A DNA stretch of 23,893 bases from NCBI GenBank assembly GCA_937902395.1, contig CALGTV010000057.1:1-23893 (forward strand). The letters run 5' to 3'. A program made the position numbers and the translations under genes. A model generated the notes under the pieces. The model saw only the letters and a list, made by a program, of their open reading frames with translations. It had not been told where the DNA came from and searched no databases. The DNA is from an uncultured Ruminococcus sp. (GTDB lineage: Bacteria > Bacillota > Clostridia > Oscillospirales > Ruminococcaceae). How positions within the stretch are numbered: position 1 is the stretch's first letter; the number at the start of each line of letters is the position of its first letter. This document shows, piece after piece, positions 7,320-16,845 of this stretch.

Positions 7320-10300
7320 GTGCAGAAAAAGTATGAAAATTATGAGCAGCTTTTTTCAAGCACAATCAGTGGATTAACCGAAAACAGTGAAAAATGGTTA
7401 AGCTTTCTGGAAACAGCTTCAAGAATGTACAAGTACAGCTTTGAAGACCAGCTACTGATTTATGCTCAAAAACCAGAAACAAGAGCTTGTGCGGATTTTA
7501 GTTTCTGGACTGCGGTGAACAGAATGAATCGACAACTCCGACAAGGATGTACCGAAATTGCATTGCTTGACCAGGAAAAGAAGAAATTGCATTATGTGTA
7601 TGCTATGGAAGATACAGAGCCGAGAACTAACGGTAAATCGAAAAATCCAGAAAATTACATATGGCAATTAACTCCAGACAATCGTGATGTGATTAACGAT
7701 ATGTTATGCAGACAGGGCGGCATTAACAGTAACAATATCGAAAAAACAATTATATCAATGACCTCATCGATGACAAAATTAAAAATGGCTGAATATATCA
7801 GCGAATTTGACAACATTTATCACGGACTGGGCATAAAATCGCCAAAATTAGAGCTTGAAACAGTTGTCGCTGAAATCGCTGCTGCAAGTGCAGCATATAT
7901 GACCGCAAAACGAACAGGAACCGATGTATCGAATTATTTGAATATGGATTGTTTTTCAAATTTAAATCTTATTGATAATCCTGAATTGACAGCTTTCCTG
8001 GGCAGAGTTACAACCGATATAGCAGGAGCTGTTCTCAAACTGATAGAGCGAAATGTAAACGAGTATAAAATTCAAGAAAGGAGTTCTGCTAATGAACTTA
8101 CCAAAGGAGAAAATCGAGAACGGAATACTTTACGTTCTGAACGAGGAAACAATGACATATCGCCCGACATTTCCAGGGAACAACGAGGAAGAAACTCCGA
8201 TAATACACCGTTACGGCAAGATGAGAGAGAAGTATCTCAAGGAGAACTACAAAGTGACATACAGCAAAATGCTGATGTTCGGAGAGTTAATTCCTCATCT
8301 GGTATCGATAGACGAACAAGCAGCGATAATGGAAGAACAGATAATATCGGAAATGGCGAAAGCGGACGGAACAGACGAGGAGCTGAAAGCGAAAGACCAG
8401 ATGAAGTGGGTAGGTCTGATGAACAATTACAGACAGACAGCTCACGAGATAATAGTCAAGGAACTGATAGAAGTATATTAAGCAAAGAAGCGGAGGAAAC
8501 AAAACCCTCCGCTTTTTCTGTTAATGAAGAAGCTATTCATAATGCGTTTAATGAATTAAATCTTAATCATTCTTTTTCAGCAGAGCAAAAACTATTTTTC
8601 GATAGAATTGAGCAATTTGCAACAAAAAATAATGTTACAGAAAATATCATTGACAGGGCATTTTCTGAACGTCCAGTATACCGCCGTACATATGGTAATA
8701 GAGAAAATCTTAGTAAGAAAATATTTGAGCATAGTCTGAAAGTTCTTGAAAGTGAGCTTGAACGTACAATTAGAAAAAATCTTACTGAAAACAATGAAAA
8801 AAATGCCGTTTCTGTTGAACAGGAAACTTCAGAAGCTATGAATGTTCATTCAGAAAAAACTGAGGGGCAGGAAATGGCAAAATATTCAATCTATCAATTA
8901 AAGTCAGGTGCAGAGTATTACGATTACCATTTCAGTAATTCAGATTATATGGAAAAAAGAGGATATGTCCCAAATTATGCCGATTATGATATGGTATATA
9001 CTGGCGATTTATCAGATATTCAGGGAAACAACAAGTTAGAAGCTATTTATGAGAAATTCAATATAGCACATCCCGAAGATTTCACAGGTCATTCTCTTTC
9101 GGTTAGCGATATTGTAGTTATCGAAGAAAATGGAGAACAAACAGCACATTTTGTTGATTCCATAGGTTTTACAAAAATGCCTGATTTCTTCCTTGAAAGA
9201 AAAAATAATATTGTTGTCGATATTCCAAAATATAATTTGACATTAGATTTTTCTGAAATCAACTCCGTATCGCTGAAAGAAGAACAGCAGAATTATATTG
9301 ATGGACTTGATTCAAACGGTCACGAAGCTAAAGACAATTACGATATAGGAACAAAAACCAATCGATATTATGCACACGATACAGAATTGTATGTACACAA
9401 TTCAGAATATGGCACTATGCCTACAACGATTGATACAATGATTGAGGATATAGAACAATTCCTTGATAAGAGCCTTGAATTAACCGATTACAGATTGGAA
9501 ATAGAGGATAAAAATGGTAATACCACTATTTTCGATGCAAGCAAAAATAGTGCAGCTGTCAATGATGATGTTTCAGAAGAAATCATAATCAGTTCGGAGG
9601 ATGAAATATTTGAACACAATGCCGCTGTATTAAATGATACACAAGTTGATGATGTTTTAAAATTACAGGAAAATGGCGAGGAAATGTACTTCCGTGTTAC
9701 TACTATTACCGATGATTTTATGATTTCAATGGAACGTGTTAATGAGGACGGTTCTCCACATACTGAAATTGGAATAGGTACTAAAGCAATTGTAGGAAAA
9801 TGGAAAGAAATACTGGCAAAGGAAAACGAAAACAGCTATATTATACGTAATCCACATATTTCAAATGAAAATGAAGTTGAGCAATCCGAAGAACAGGCTG
9901 TAACTATCCACTCTGTCGATGATATTGAAATAGGCGATATGTATAACTACAAGGGCAGAGAATATACCGTAGTATCAATGCAAGGTATATATCCTGACGA
10001 TATAGGCATTTCCTATAATGAGAAATTATCAAACGGAACAGAATATGCAATTACCGAAAATGTTGACAAACACAAACTTATAAACGAGGGTGTATATCTT
10101 GGAAATGCTGAAAAAGAAAAAAGTCAAGAATTGCTTAAAAGATTGGGAGAACAACACTCCGAATTAACAAACAATTCCGACTTGGATAATGATATACCGC
10201 AGAATGATATTAATGTCAATACAGCTGATGAAAGAAGCTCTGAAGATAGTGAAAAAATTGATACTGATGCCGAAACAAGTGAAATGCAGCTTGCATTTGA

Positions 10301-13300
10301 TATTGATACTACACAACTACAACAGGCACATTCTGAAATCATCCAGGATAATACAACAAAAACTGACTTTACAATAACTGATGATAAGCTCGGTGAGGGT
10401 GGAGCAAAAACAAAATTTCGTGCAAATGTTGACGCAATAAAAACGCTTAAGACAATTGAAGCGGAAGAAAGAACAGCAACACCAGAAGAACAAGAAATCC
10501 TATCAAAGTATGTTGGTTGGGGCGGTTTAAAAAATGCTTTTGAAGATTTTCACGATGATTGGAAAAAGGAATTTTCGGAGCTTAAAGAACTGCTCACTCC
10601 CGAAGAATATAAACTTGCAAAAGCTTCCGTTCTTAATGCACACTACACCTCACCACTTGTTATTGAAAAGATGTATGAAGTATTGCGAAATAACGGTTTC
10701 ACAGGCGGTAAAATCCTTGAGCCTGCAATGGGTATTGGCAATTATTTTGGAAAAATGCCAGAAGATATACGTTCTTCATCAAATCTGTATGGTGTAGAGC
10801 TTGATGATATATCTGGAAGAATAGCAAAACAGCTTTATCAAAATGCCAATATACGTATTACAGGCTTTGAAAAGACGTTATTCAAGGATAATTCATTTGA
10901 CCTTGCTATAGGAAATGTTCCTTTTGGTGCATATTCTCTCAACGAGCCTAAATATAACAAGTATCACTTCCAGATTCACGACCATTTCTTTGCAAAGGCT
11001 CTCGATAAAGTGAAGCCCGGAGGAATCGTTGCCTTTATCACATCAAAAGGAACTCTTGACAAGAAAAATCCAGATGTTAGAAAATATCTTGCGGAACGTG
11101 CTGAACTTGTAGGAGCGATTCGTCTGCCGAATAATGCTTTTAAAAATAATGCAGGAACAGAAGTCACTTCTGATATTATTTTTCTCCAGAAACGTGAAAA
11201 TCCAATTGAGCTTACCCCGCTTTCTACTCCAGATTGGGTACACCTGGGAAAAACAGATAATGGACTTGCTGTTAATCAGTATTTCATTGATAATCCGCAA
11301 ATGGTACTTGGTAATATAGTCGCAGGAAATAAGCTGTATGGTCACGGAAATGATGATACAATGTGTGAAGCTATAGAGGGTGCTGATTTATCAGAACAGT
11401 TATCAGAAGCTATAAAACACATTAATTTTGAGGTATTAGAAAACCGTGAAGAAATGGCTGTTGAAGATACAATTGCTGAAATACCGTCAGGAATAAAGAA
11501 TTTCAGCTATGCTGTAATCAACGACAAGATTTATTATCGAAATAACGATGAAATGGAGCTTTTCAACGGTAAGAAATCAGATATTCCACGCATAAAGGGT
11601 ATGTTAGATATTCGTGATACTTTACGTGAACTGATAGCTTGTCAGCTCGATAACAGCTCTGATGAGCAGCTCCACGAACTACAAACAAAACTGAATACTG
11701 TTTATGATTCATTTGTAGCAAAATACGGACGATTAAACGATAAAATCAATGTAAAAGCAATTAAAGAGGACAGTTCTGCACCATTACTTTCATCACTTGA
11801 AATATACAAAGGTGAAGAATTTTCTGAAAAAGCAGCTATTTTTGAAAAGCGTACAATTCTTGCCAAAAATGATGTTACATCAGCTGATACTTCATCAGAA
11901 GCACTTACATTGTCGCTTGCAAAAAAAGCTTGTGTAGATATGGCATATATGCAGGAACTGACAGGCTTTTCCGAAGAAAAGATTTTGTCAGAATTAAAAG
12001 GTGTTGTATTTGAAAATCCAATAAAAATGGACGAAAACGGCAAACCTCGACTTGAAGCTTCTGACGAATATCTGTCAGGTAATATAAGGACTAAGCTTGA
12101 ATATATGAAAACATTTCACGCTGAAGATAGCAGATATGCACATAATATTGCTGCTCTTGAAGCTGCTATGCCCACTCGTATCGAAGCAGCAGATATTGAC
12201 GTTAAGCTTGGTTCTCCCTGTGTTAAACCTGAAATAATTCAGCAGTTTATGTATGACACTTTCAAAACTCCCAAATATAAACAGGATTTCGGATTAGGTT
12301 ATAAGGATTCTGTTACAGTACAATATGCCGATATCAATTCAACCTGGTTTATTCCAAATAAAAGTTCTGAAAAGAATAATACTGCCGCAAATTCAAAATT
12401 CGGAACACAAAGATGTTCAGCTTATGAACTGCTTGAAGATTGTCTGAATATGAAAAAAACAGTTGTTAAAGATGCAATTGAACGTGACGGAAAGAAAGCA
12501 TATGTTCTTAATCAAAAAGAAACAGAATTCGCACAGGAAAAACAAAGACAATTACAAGAAACATTTAAAAACTGGATATTTGCTGACCCTGTCCGCAGAG
12601 AAGAAGTCGTTGAAACATATAACCGTATGTTCAATAGTATTCGCCCCCGTGAATATGACGGCTCTGTGCTTGAATTCCCTGGAATGAATAATGAAATACA
12701 ACTCCGCAAACATCAGAGAGATGCTGTCGCACACGCTTTATATGGCGGTAATACGTTGTTTGCTCACGAAGTTGGGGCAGGGAAAACATTTGAAATGATT
12801 GCAGCTGCTATGGAGGGCAAACGTCTTGGATTACACCATAAAGCAATGATTTGTGTTCCAAATCACCTTACTGAACAGATAGGTGCTGATTTTATTAAAC
12901 TATATCCAAATGCTAATGTACTTGTGGCAACATCAAAAGACTTTACAAAAAACAACAGAAGAAAGCTTTTTGGAAAAATTGCAACTGGAGATTATGACGG
13001 TATTATTATCGGTCATTCACAGCTTGTAAATCTGCCTATTTCAAAGGAGCGTCAGCAAAATCTCTTGGAAAAAGAAATTGATGAAATAGTTTTTGCGATT
13101 AAAACATTAAAAGCTCAAAGCGGTCAGGATTACCAGGTAAAGCAGCTTGAAAGAACAAAAAAATCTCTTGAAGCAAAACTTGAAAAATTAATCGAAGCAC
13201 CTCGCCGTGATGATGTTGTTGATTTTGAAGAACTTGGAATTGATAAACTTATCTTGGACGAAGCCCACGAGTTTAAAAATCTGTTTATTGCAACGAAAAT

Positions 13301-15356
13301 GGGCAATATATCAGGAATATCAACTAATGATGATGTGCAGAAAACCTTTGACTTATATCTTAAATGTCAATATCTTGATGAAATTACAGACAGCAAGGGA
13401 ATAATTTTTGCAACAGGAACACCAGTAAGCAATAGTATTTCTGAAATATATAATATGCAGAAATATCTCCAGAGTGATTTGTTAAGAGAAACAGGACTTA
13501 ATCACTTCGATATGTGGGCGGCAAACTTCGCTGAAACGGTAACAGAAAGTCAACTTTCACCAGAGGGTAATAAATACCAGATGAAAACACGTTTTGCGAA
13601 ATTCAATAATTTGCCTGAGCTTATGGCACTATTCAAAGAATGTGCAGACATTAAAACCGCTGATATGCTTGGTTTGAAAACTCCAGAATGTACTATGCAT
13701 TCAGTTGTTGCTCAACCGTCTGGAATACAAAAATCAATGATTGAAAACCTGGCTGAACGTGCTAAACGTATACGTTTACGACAAGTTGACCGTAAGGACG
13801 ATAATATGCCTATGATTACAAATGACGGTAGAAAAATCGGACTTGACCAAAGGCTTATGAATCCAGATTTGCCTGATGATAAAAATTCAAAATTGAATAC
13901 GTGTATCAATAATGTATATGATATCTGGGATAAAACATCTGATAAAAAGCTTACACAAGTTATCTTCTGTGATTTGGGTGTTCCTCAAAACAGCAACGAT
14001 AAAAAGAAAAAAGGTGAGCGATTCTCTGTATACGATGATATAAAAAATAAGCTTATTGCAAAGGGTGTTCCTGCCGATGAAATAGCATTCATACACGATG
14101 CTGCAACCGAGGAAGCAAAGGATAAGCTTTTTGCTAAAGTCCGCAAGGGCGATGTGAGAGTAATTATCGGCTCAACAAAGAAAATGGGTACTGGAACAAA
14201 TATACAGACAAAACTTGTTGCATTACACGACCTCGATGCTCCCTGGCGACCTGCTGATATGGAGCAACGCCGTGGAAGAATGGTAAGACAGGGTAATGAA
14301 AACGAACACGTTGACCATTTCAGATATGTTACAGAGGGAACTTTCGATGCTTATTTGTATCAGATGCTTGAAAATAAGCAAAAATTCATTAGTCAGATTA
14401 TGACAAGTAAATCTCCAGTTCGTTCTTGTCAGGATATGGACGAAGTAACATTATCTTATGCAGAGGTAAAGGCATTATCCGCAGGAAATCCTCTCATCAA
14501 AGAGAAAATGGACCTTGACATTGAAGTCGGCAAACTTAAAATGCTTAAATCGGCTCACGAAAACAACCTTTACAAGTTGCAGAATGAAGTAACGACACAT
14601 CTACCAATGAAGATACAATATCTGAAAAATGAAATAAATGGTATTACAGCAGATATTGAAAAAGCGAAAAAATCTCCAATAACATATGATAGTGACGGAA
14701 AAGCGATATTCCCCTCAATTGAAATTAATGGTAAGGTGTTTACTGACAAAGAAGAAGCAGGAAAAGCATTGATAGCAGCATTTCAGGCAGCCGTTGAAAA
14801 GGATTACAGCACGAATCACGAAATAGGCAACTATAGAGGATTCAAGCTGCTTGTAGGATATAATCCTCTTGAAAAGAGTTATGGCGGTATGCTCCAGGGC
14901 GAAGCAAAGCATATAATAACTCTCGGAGGTAGTGAAACAGGAAACTTTACAAGGCTTGATAATCTGATTAGCACAATGGACAGACGTTTGATTGATGCAC
15001 AGCGAAAACTTGACGGACTTGTTGTAGAGCTTGAAGAAGCTAAAACGCAGCTTGATGTTTCATTCCCTCGTGAAGAAGAATTAAGAGAGAAAACAAAACG
15101 TCTTGATGAGCTGACAAAAATGCTTGAAGCTGATGCTGACGATAATCTTGCAGTTGCTGATAATATTTCTGAAAAAACAACTTCGATAACTGACCCGTAC
15201 TATCTTGGCGAATGCACACCAGGTGCTATAAGCATACTTGAAAAAAATGATATTTATTTTGAAACACATATCATCGAGGATAAACCACACGTAAAAATTA
15301 ATGCTAAAGACAAAGTTCACGCATTACTTGAAGAAAAACCGAAACTCACCTTGTAA
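7320..15356 (+). CDS. Giant polyvalent protein: ArdC-like, YodL-like, N6-adenine methylase and SNF2-type helicase
   Basis: A 2,678-residue cytoplasmic protein. Residues 1-250 are ArdC-like (YSFEDQLLIYAQKPETRACADF). Residues 258-390 are disordered and rich in R, S, D, N and G. A YodL-like region near 520-620 contains GHSLSVSDIVVI. The methylase has motif I ILEPAMGIGNYFG (about 1130) and the catalytic-type NVPFG (1199-1203), where N6-adenine enzymes have NPPF. The helicase has Walker A HEVGAGKT (1816-1823), DEAH (1980-1983) and motif VI QRRGRMVRQ (2316-2324). A coiled-coil-rich C-terminus follows. Such methylase-helicase fusions, including phage P1 DarB, are carried by mobile elements and are linked to protection of transferred DNA against restriction. 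GTG 7320 lies 9 nt after AGGAGGA. A TnpV-like gene is nested at 8092-8481. Confidence 0.88.
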   Translation: MQKKYENYEQLFSSTISGLTENSEKWLSFLETASRMYKYSFEDQLLIYAQKPETRACADFSFWTAVNRMNRQLRQGCTEIALLDQEKKKLHYVYAMEDTEPRTNGKSKNPENYIWQLTPDNRDVINDMLCRQGGINSNNIEKTIISMTSSMTKLKMAEYISEFDNIYHGLGIKSPKLELETVVAEIAAASAAYMTAKRTGTDVSNYLNMDCFSNLNLIDNPELTAFLGRVTTDIAGAVLKLIERNVNEYKIQERSSANELTKGENRERNTLRSERGNNDISPDISREQRGRNSDNTPLRQDEREVSQGELQSDIQQNADVRRVNSSSGIDRRTSSDNGRTDNIGNGESGRNRRGAESERPDEVGRSDEQLQTDSSRDNSQGTDRSILSKEAEETKPSAFSVNEEAIHNAFNELNLNHSFSAEQKLFFDRIEQFATKNNVTENIIDRAFSERPVYRRTYGNRENLSKKIFEHSLKVLESELERTIRKNLTENNEKNAVSVEQETSEAMNVHSEKTEGQEMAKYSIYQLKSGAEYYDYHFSNSDYMEKRGYVPNYADYDMVYTGDLSDIQGNNKLEAIYEKFNIAHPEDFTGHSLSVSDIVVIEENGEQTAHFVDSIGFTKMPDFFLERKNNIVVDIPKYNLTLDFSEINSVSLKEEQQNYIDGLDSNGHEAKDNYDIGTKTNRYYAHDTELYVHNSEYGTMPTTIDTMIEDIEQFLDKSLELTDYRLEIEDKNGNTTIFDASKNSAAVNDDVSEEIIISSEDEIFEHNAAVLNDTQVDDVLKLQENGEEMYFRVTTITDDFMISMERVNEDGSPHTEIGIGTKAIVGKWKEILAKENENSYIIRNPHISNENEVEQSEEQAVTIHSVDDIEIGDMYNYKGREYTVVSMQGIYPDDIGISYNEKLSNGTEYAITENVDKHKLINEGVYLGNAEKEKSQELLKRLGEQHSELTNNSDLDNDIPQNDINVNTADERSSEDSEKIDTDAETSEMQLAFDIDTTQLQQAHSEIIQDNTTKTDFTITDDKLGEGGAKTKFRANVDAIKTLKTIEAEERTATPEEQEILSKYVGWGGLKNAFEDFHDDWKKEFSELKELLTPEEYKLAKASVLNAHYTSPLVIEKMYEVLRNNGFTGGKILEPAMGIGNYFGKMPEDIRSSSNLYGVELDDISGRIAKQLYQNANIRITGFEKTLFKDNSFDLAIGNVPFGAYSLNEPKYNKYHFQIHDHFFAKALDKVKPGGIVAFITSKGTLDKKNPDVRKYLAERAELVGAIRLPNNAFKNNAGTEVTSDIIFLQKRENPIELTPLSTPDWVHLGKTDNGLAVNQYFIDNPQMVLGNIVAGNKLYGHGNDDTMCEAIEGADLSEQLSEAIKHINFEVLENREEMAVEDTIAEIPSGIKNFSYAVINDKIYYRNNDEMELFNGKKSDIPRIKGMLDIRDTLRELIACQLDNSSDEQLHELQTKLNTVYDSFVAKYGRLNDKINVKAIKEDSSAPLLSSLEIYKGEEFSEKAAIFEKRTILAKNDVTSADTSSEALTLSLAKKACVDMAYMQELTGFSEEKILSELKGVVFENPIKMDENGKPRLEASDEYLSGNIRTKLEYMKTFHAEDSRYAHNIAALEAAMPTRIEAADIDVKLGSPCVKPEIIQQFMYDTFKTPKYKQDFGLGYKDSVTVQYADINSTWFIPNKSSEKNNTAANSKFGTQRCSAYELLEDCLNMKKTVVKDAIERDGKKAYVLNQKETEFAQEKQRQLQETFKNWIFADPVRREEVVETYNRMFNSIRPREYDGSVLEFPGMNNEIQLRKHQRDAVAHALYGGNTLFAHEVGAGKTFEMIAAAMEGKRLGLHHKAMICVPNHLTEQIGADFIKLYPNANVLVATSKDFTKNNRRKLFGKIATGDYDGIIIGHSQLVNLPISKERQQNLLEKEIDEIVFAIKTLKAQSGQDYQVKQLERTKKSLEAKLEKLIEAPRRDDVVDFEELGIDKLILDEAHEFKNLFIATKMGNISGISTNDDVQKTFDLYLKCQYLDEITDSKGIIFATGTPVSNSISEIYNMQKYLQSDLLRETGLNHFDMWAANFAETVTESQLSPEGNKYQMKTRFAKFNNLPELMALFKECADIKTADMLGLKTPECTMHSVVAQPSGIQKSMIENLAERAKRIRLRQVDRKDDNMPMITNDGRKIGLDQRLMNPDLPDDKNSKLNTCINNVYDIWDKTSDKKLTQVIFCDLGVPQNSNDKKKKGERFSVYDDIKNKLIAKGVPADEIAFIHDAATEEAKDKLFAKVRKGDVRVIIGSTKKMGTGTNIQTKLVALHDLDAPWRPADMEQRRGRMVRQGNENEHVDHFRYVTEGTFDAYLYQMLENKQKFISQIMTSKSPVRSCQDMDEVTLSYAEVKALSAGNPLIKEKMDLDIEVGKLKMLKSAHENNLYKLQNEVTTHLPMKIQYLKNEINGITADIEKAKKSPITYDSDGKAIFPSIEINGKVFTDKEEAGKALIAAFQAAVEKDYSTNHEIGNYRGFKLLVGYNPLEKSYGGMLQGEAKHIITLGGSETGNFTRLDNLISTMDRRLIDAQRKLDGLVVELEEAKTQLDVSFPREEELREKTKRLDELTKMLEADADDNLAVADNISEKTTSITDPYYLGECTPGAISILEKNDIYFETHIIEDKPHVKINAKDKVHALLEEKPKLTL
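8092..8481 (+). CDS. Nested TnpV-like protein in another frame of the helicase gene
   Basis: A 129-residue protein in the +1 frame relative to the helicase gene that contains it. It resembles the transposon-encoded TnpV family, with the motifs YGKMREKYLKENYKVTYSKM, a central SIDEQA segment, and KDQMKWVGLMNNYRQTAHEI near the C-terminus. The function of TnpV is unknown. AAAGGAG at 8077-8083 is 8 nt before ATG 8092, an ideal ribosome binding site inside another gene. Seven nt after its stop lies a 9-bp intrinsic terminator. The nested frame encodes a normal globular composition with aromatic residues. The overlapped host segment (258-387) has almost none and looks disordered, so the nested frame seems to be the constrained one. 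Family assignment is from remembered motifs. Confidence 0.72.
   Translation: MNLPKEKIENGILYVLNEETMTYRPTFPGNNEEETPIIHRYGKMREKYLKENYKVTYSKMLMFGELIPHLVSIDEQAAIMEEQIISEMAKADGTDEELKAKDQMKWVGLMNNYRQTAHEIIVKELIEVY
8488..8517 (+). terminator. Intrinsic terminator inside the giant gene, directly after the nested gene
   Basis: AAGCGGAGG (8488-8496) and CCTCCGCTT (8506-8514) form a perfect 9-bp GC-rich stem with a 9-base loop, ending in TTTTT (8513-8517). It starts 7 nt after the nested stop codon and codes for the host residues KEAEETKPSAFS. Ribosomes translating the host frame could keep the hairpin from forming (inference). Confidence 0.7.
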
Positions 15357-15357
15357 A

Positions 15358-15440
15358 TTGTGACATAATAGCACAATTTCAGCAAACACTCTCCCCTAGC
15401 TGCTTCGGCGGTCGGGGGATTTTGTGCTATTATAGCACAA
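15358..15440 (+). repeat. 83-bp operator-hairpin-operator module, copy A
   Basis: The module has palindrome copy 3 (15358-15376, TTGTGACATAATAGCACAA, two inner mismatched pairs), a UUCG-capped hairpin (15392-15419), then palindrome copy 4 (15422-15440, perfect, extending to 12-bp arms over 15419-15443). Palindrome centres are 64 bp apart. It starts 1 bp after the helicase stop codon. An equally long copy with about 10 differences occurs at 16846-16928, after the next gene. Confidence 0.8.
15392..15423 (+). terminator. UUCG-capped hairpin after the helicase-methylase gene
   Basis: TCCCC and GGGGA outer pairs and CTGC/GCGG inner pairs around a TTCG loop form a 12-position stem with one A-C mismatch and three G-U pairs. 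It is followed by TTTT (15420-15423). It plausibly ends the giant-gene transcript on the plus strand; the short T-tract makes it a moderate terminator. Confidence 0.6.
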
Positions 15441-15456
15441 AATTTACCAAAACCCA

Positions 15457-15485
15457 TTGATTACATCAAAAATATATGATATAAT
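15457..15485 (+). promoter_or_regulatory. Promoter of the two-helix membrane protein gene
   Basis: TTGATT (15457-15462) and TATAAT (15480-15485) are 17 bp apart, with TGA before the -10. The perfect palindrome copy 4 ends 14 bp upstream of the -35. The leader contains an 8-bp hairpin, AAGCCTAA (15544-15551) and TTAGGCTT (15559-15566), just before the first possible ATG. Confidence 0.7.
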
Positions 15486-15572
15486 TTAAGAAACGAGAAA
15501 AATACAGGTAACAATAATCTGAAAAGATTTTTTCGAGTAATTCAAGCCTAATAGGTTTTTAGGCTTACAAAA

Positions 15573-16844
15573 ATGGATTTACAATGGAGGACAAATGATG
15601 AAAAAACAGAACAAAAACAAAAAAAGCAACCAAAGCCTATAAAGGAATCTTCTGCAGCACAAAAAGAAAAAGTTATTGATAAAAAAGATGTTCAAACCTC
15701 TTGCAAGCAATCAAATAAAGTAATTATGATTTTAAGAAACATAAAAAAAATTATAATTTGTATTACATCAAGTTTATGGTTTAGAATACCAATTATATTT
15801 TTTATTGCTCTTGTTATTATAAGAATTATTTTTATGTTCTCTCCTAAAAATGCATCTATATATTTTGAAAGCGATAATACACGTTCAATAAATAATATTT
15901 CCACAAACGCCTCTGTTTCCACATTGAGTACTGATTGGTATGTAGATTTTTCTTTTTACGCTCCCATTACAATTGATTTTAACTATGCAAGTTTTAATGG
16001 AGAATATTTAGGAGGAAATACTTGCTCCGAAGGATATACTGAGCGTTTATATATTATACCCCAAAATGAGTACAGCTCGATAACTGTGAAAGAAATTAAT
16101 AATAACTCTTTCGATTTTACAGATATTACCATGTATAGTAAAACATATTCTGGCAATATAAATTGCAGCATAAATGCCTATCAAGCAGGAAGTAGTCCAG
16201 ACAATAAATTTAAATCTAATGTTCAAAGAATACGATTTGGCGGATATGATTATAATTTGATATGTCATTTTTGCGAAATTTACTATTATTCAAATGGAGT
16301 AAAAACACGTCTTGAATTAGAATATGACGACAATGTGTATTTTGAAATTTATCGCACTAAATTTATGGATAGTTCTTCTGACGTATATCATACAATGGTT
16401 TTAGATGCTGACCCTGATAATAACGGAAATATATGTTATTTATCCGCAGAATTTGATTCCTTATCAGGAAAATCCGAATTTTTTAATGTTTCAAACGTAG
16501 AAATTCAAGGAAAAGGTGAATTAAACTTTACTCTCCCTTCTGTAATATCCAAGTATGACTTAAATTTAATAGATTTATCTTTAAAAAGCGACGATAATAA
16601 TCTTGTTGTAACTTGTGATTTCTCAAAAGATAATGAGGGCTATTTTAAAGCTAATGTCAATGGTATAGTTAATGATGCTAAAATAGCAAATTACGATTTG
16701 TTCCCGACTTTTAAAGGCTGGATAGCTAATAATATTTTCTTATTACCAACCGCTATAATATCATCTGTATTAATCCCGATACTCCTTGATATTAGCAAAG
16801 GCTTATTAAAAAAGAAAAAAGATGATGATAAACAAGAAGAATAA
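15573..16844 (+). CDS. Unknown two-helix membrane protein with a large extracytoplasmic domain
   Basis: A 423-residue protein that I do not recognise. Residues 1-55 are very basic and hydrophilic. A membrane helix lies near 68-90 (WFRIPIIFFIALVIIRIIFMF). A strand-rich domain, probably outside the cell, spans about 95-380. A second helix near 383-410 is followed by KKKKDDDKQEE. Both ends would be cytoplasmic. ATG 15573 has a poor ribosome binding site and sits 6 nt after a hairpin. A strong TGGAGG (15585-15590) instead precedes ATGATG (15595-15600), which is in another frame and closes at 15642. That frame would join this one if the A7 run at 15619-15625 had one more A, so slippage or a sequence error is possible. 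It is flanked by the two 83-bp modules, as if it were a cargo insertion. Confidence 0.65.
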   Translation: MDLQWRTNDEKTEQKQKKQPKPIKESSAAQKEKVIDKKDVQTSCKQSNKVIMILRNIKKIIICITSSLWFRIPIIFFIALVIIRIIFMFSPKNASIYFESDNTRSINNISTNASVSTLSTDWYVDFSFYAPITIDFNYASFNGEYLGGNTCSEGYTERLYIIPQNEYSSITVKEINNNSFDFTDITMYSKTYSGNINCSINAYQAGSSPDNKFKSNVQRIRFGGYDYNLICHFCEIYYYSNGVKTRLELEYDDNVYFEIYRTKFMDSSSDVYHTMVLDADPDNNGNICYLSAEFDSLSGKSEFFNVSNVEIQGKGELNFTLPSVISKYDLNLIDLSLKSDDNNLVVTCDFSKDNEGYFKANVNGIVNDAKIANYDLFPTFKGWIANNIFLLPTAIISSVLIPILLDISKGLLKKKKDDDKQEE

Positions 16845-16845
16845 T

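Noticed and set aside
7142..7336. 64-codon open frame upstream of the helicase gene
   Set aside because: No ribosome binding site is present, and it runs through a clear promoter, Shine-Dalgarno and the GTG start at 7320.
10534..10797. 87-codon alternative frame in the helicase gene
   Set aside because: Unlike the nested gene at 8092, it has no ribosome binding site, no terminator and no recognisable motifs, and the host frame here codes a conserved methylase.
15392..15419. UUCG hairpin as a structured RNA gene
   Set aside because: A single short stem followed by T residues right after a stop codon is better explained as a terminator within the repeated module.
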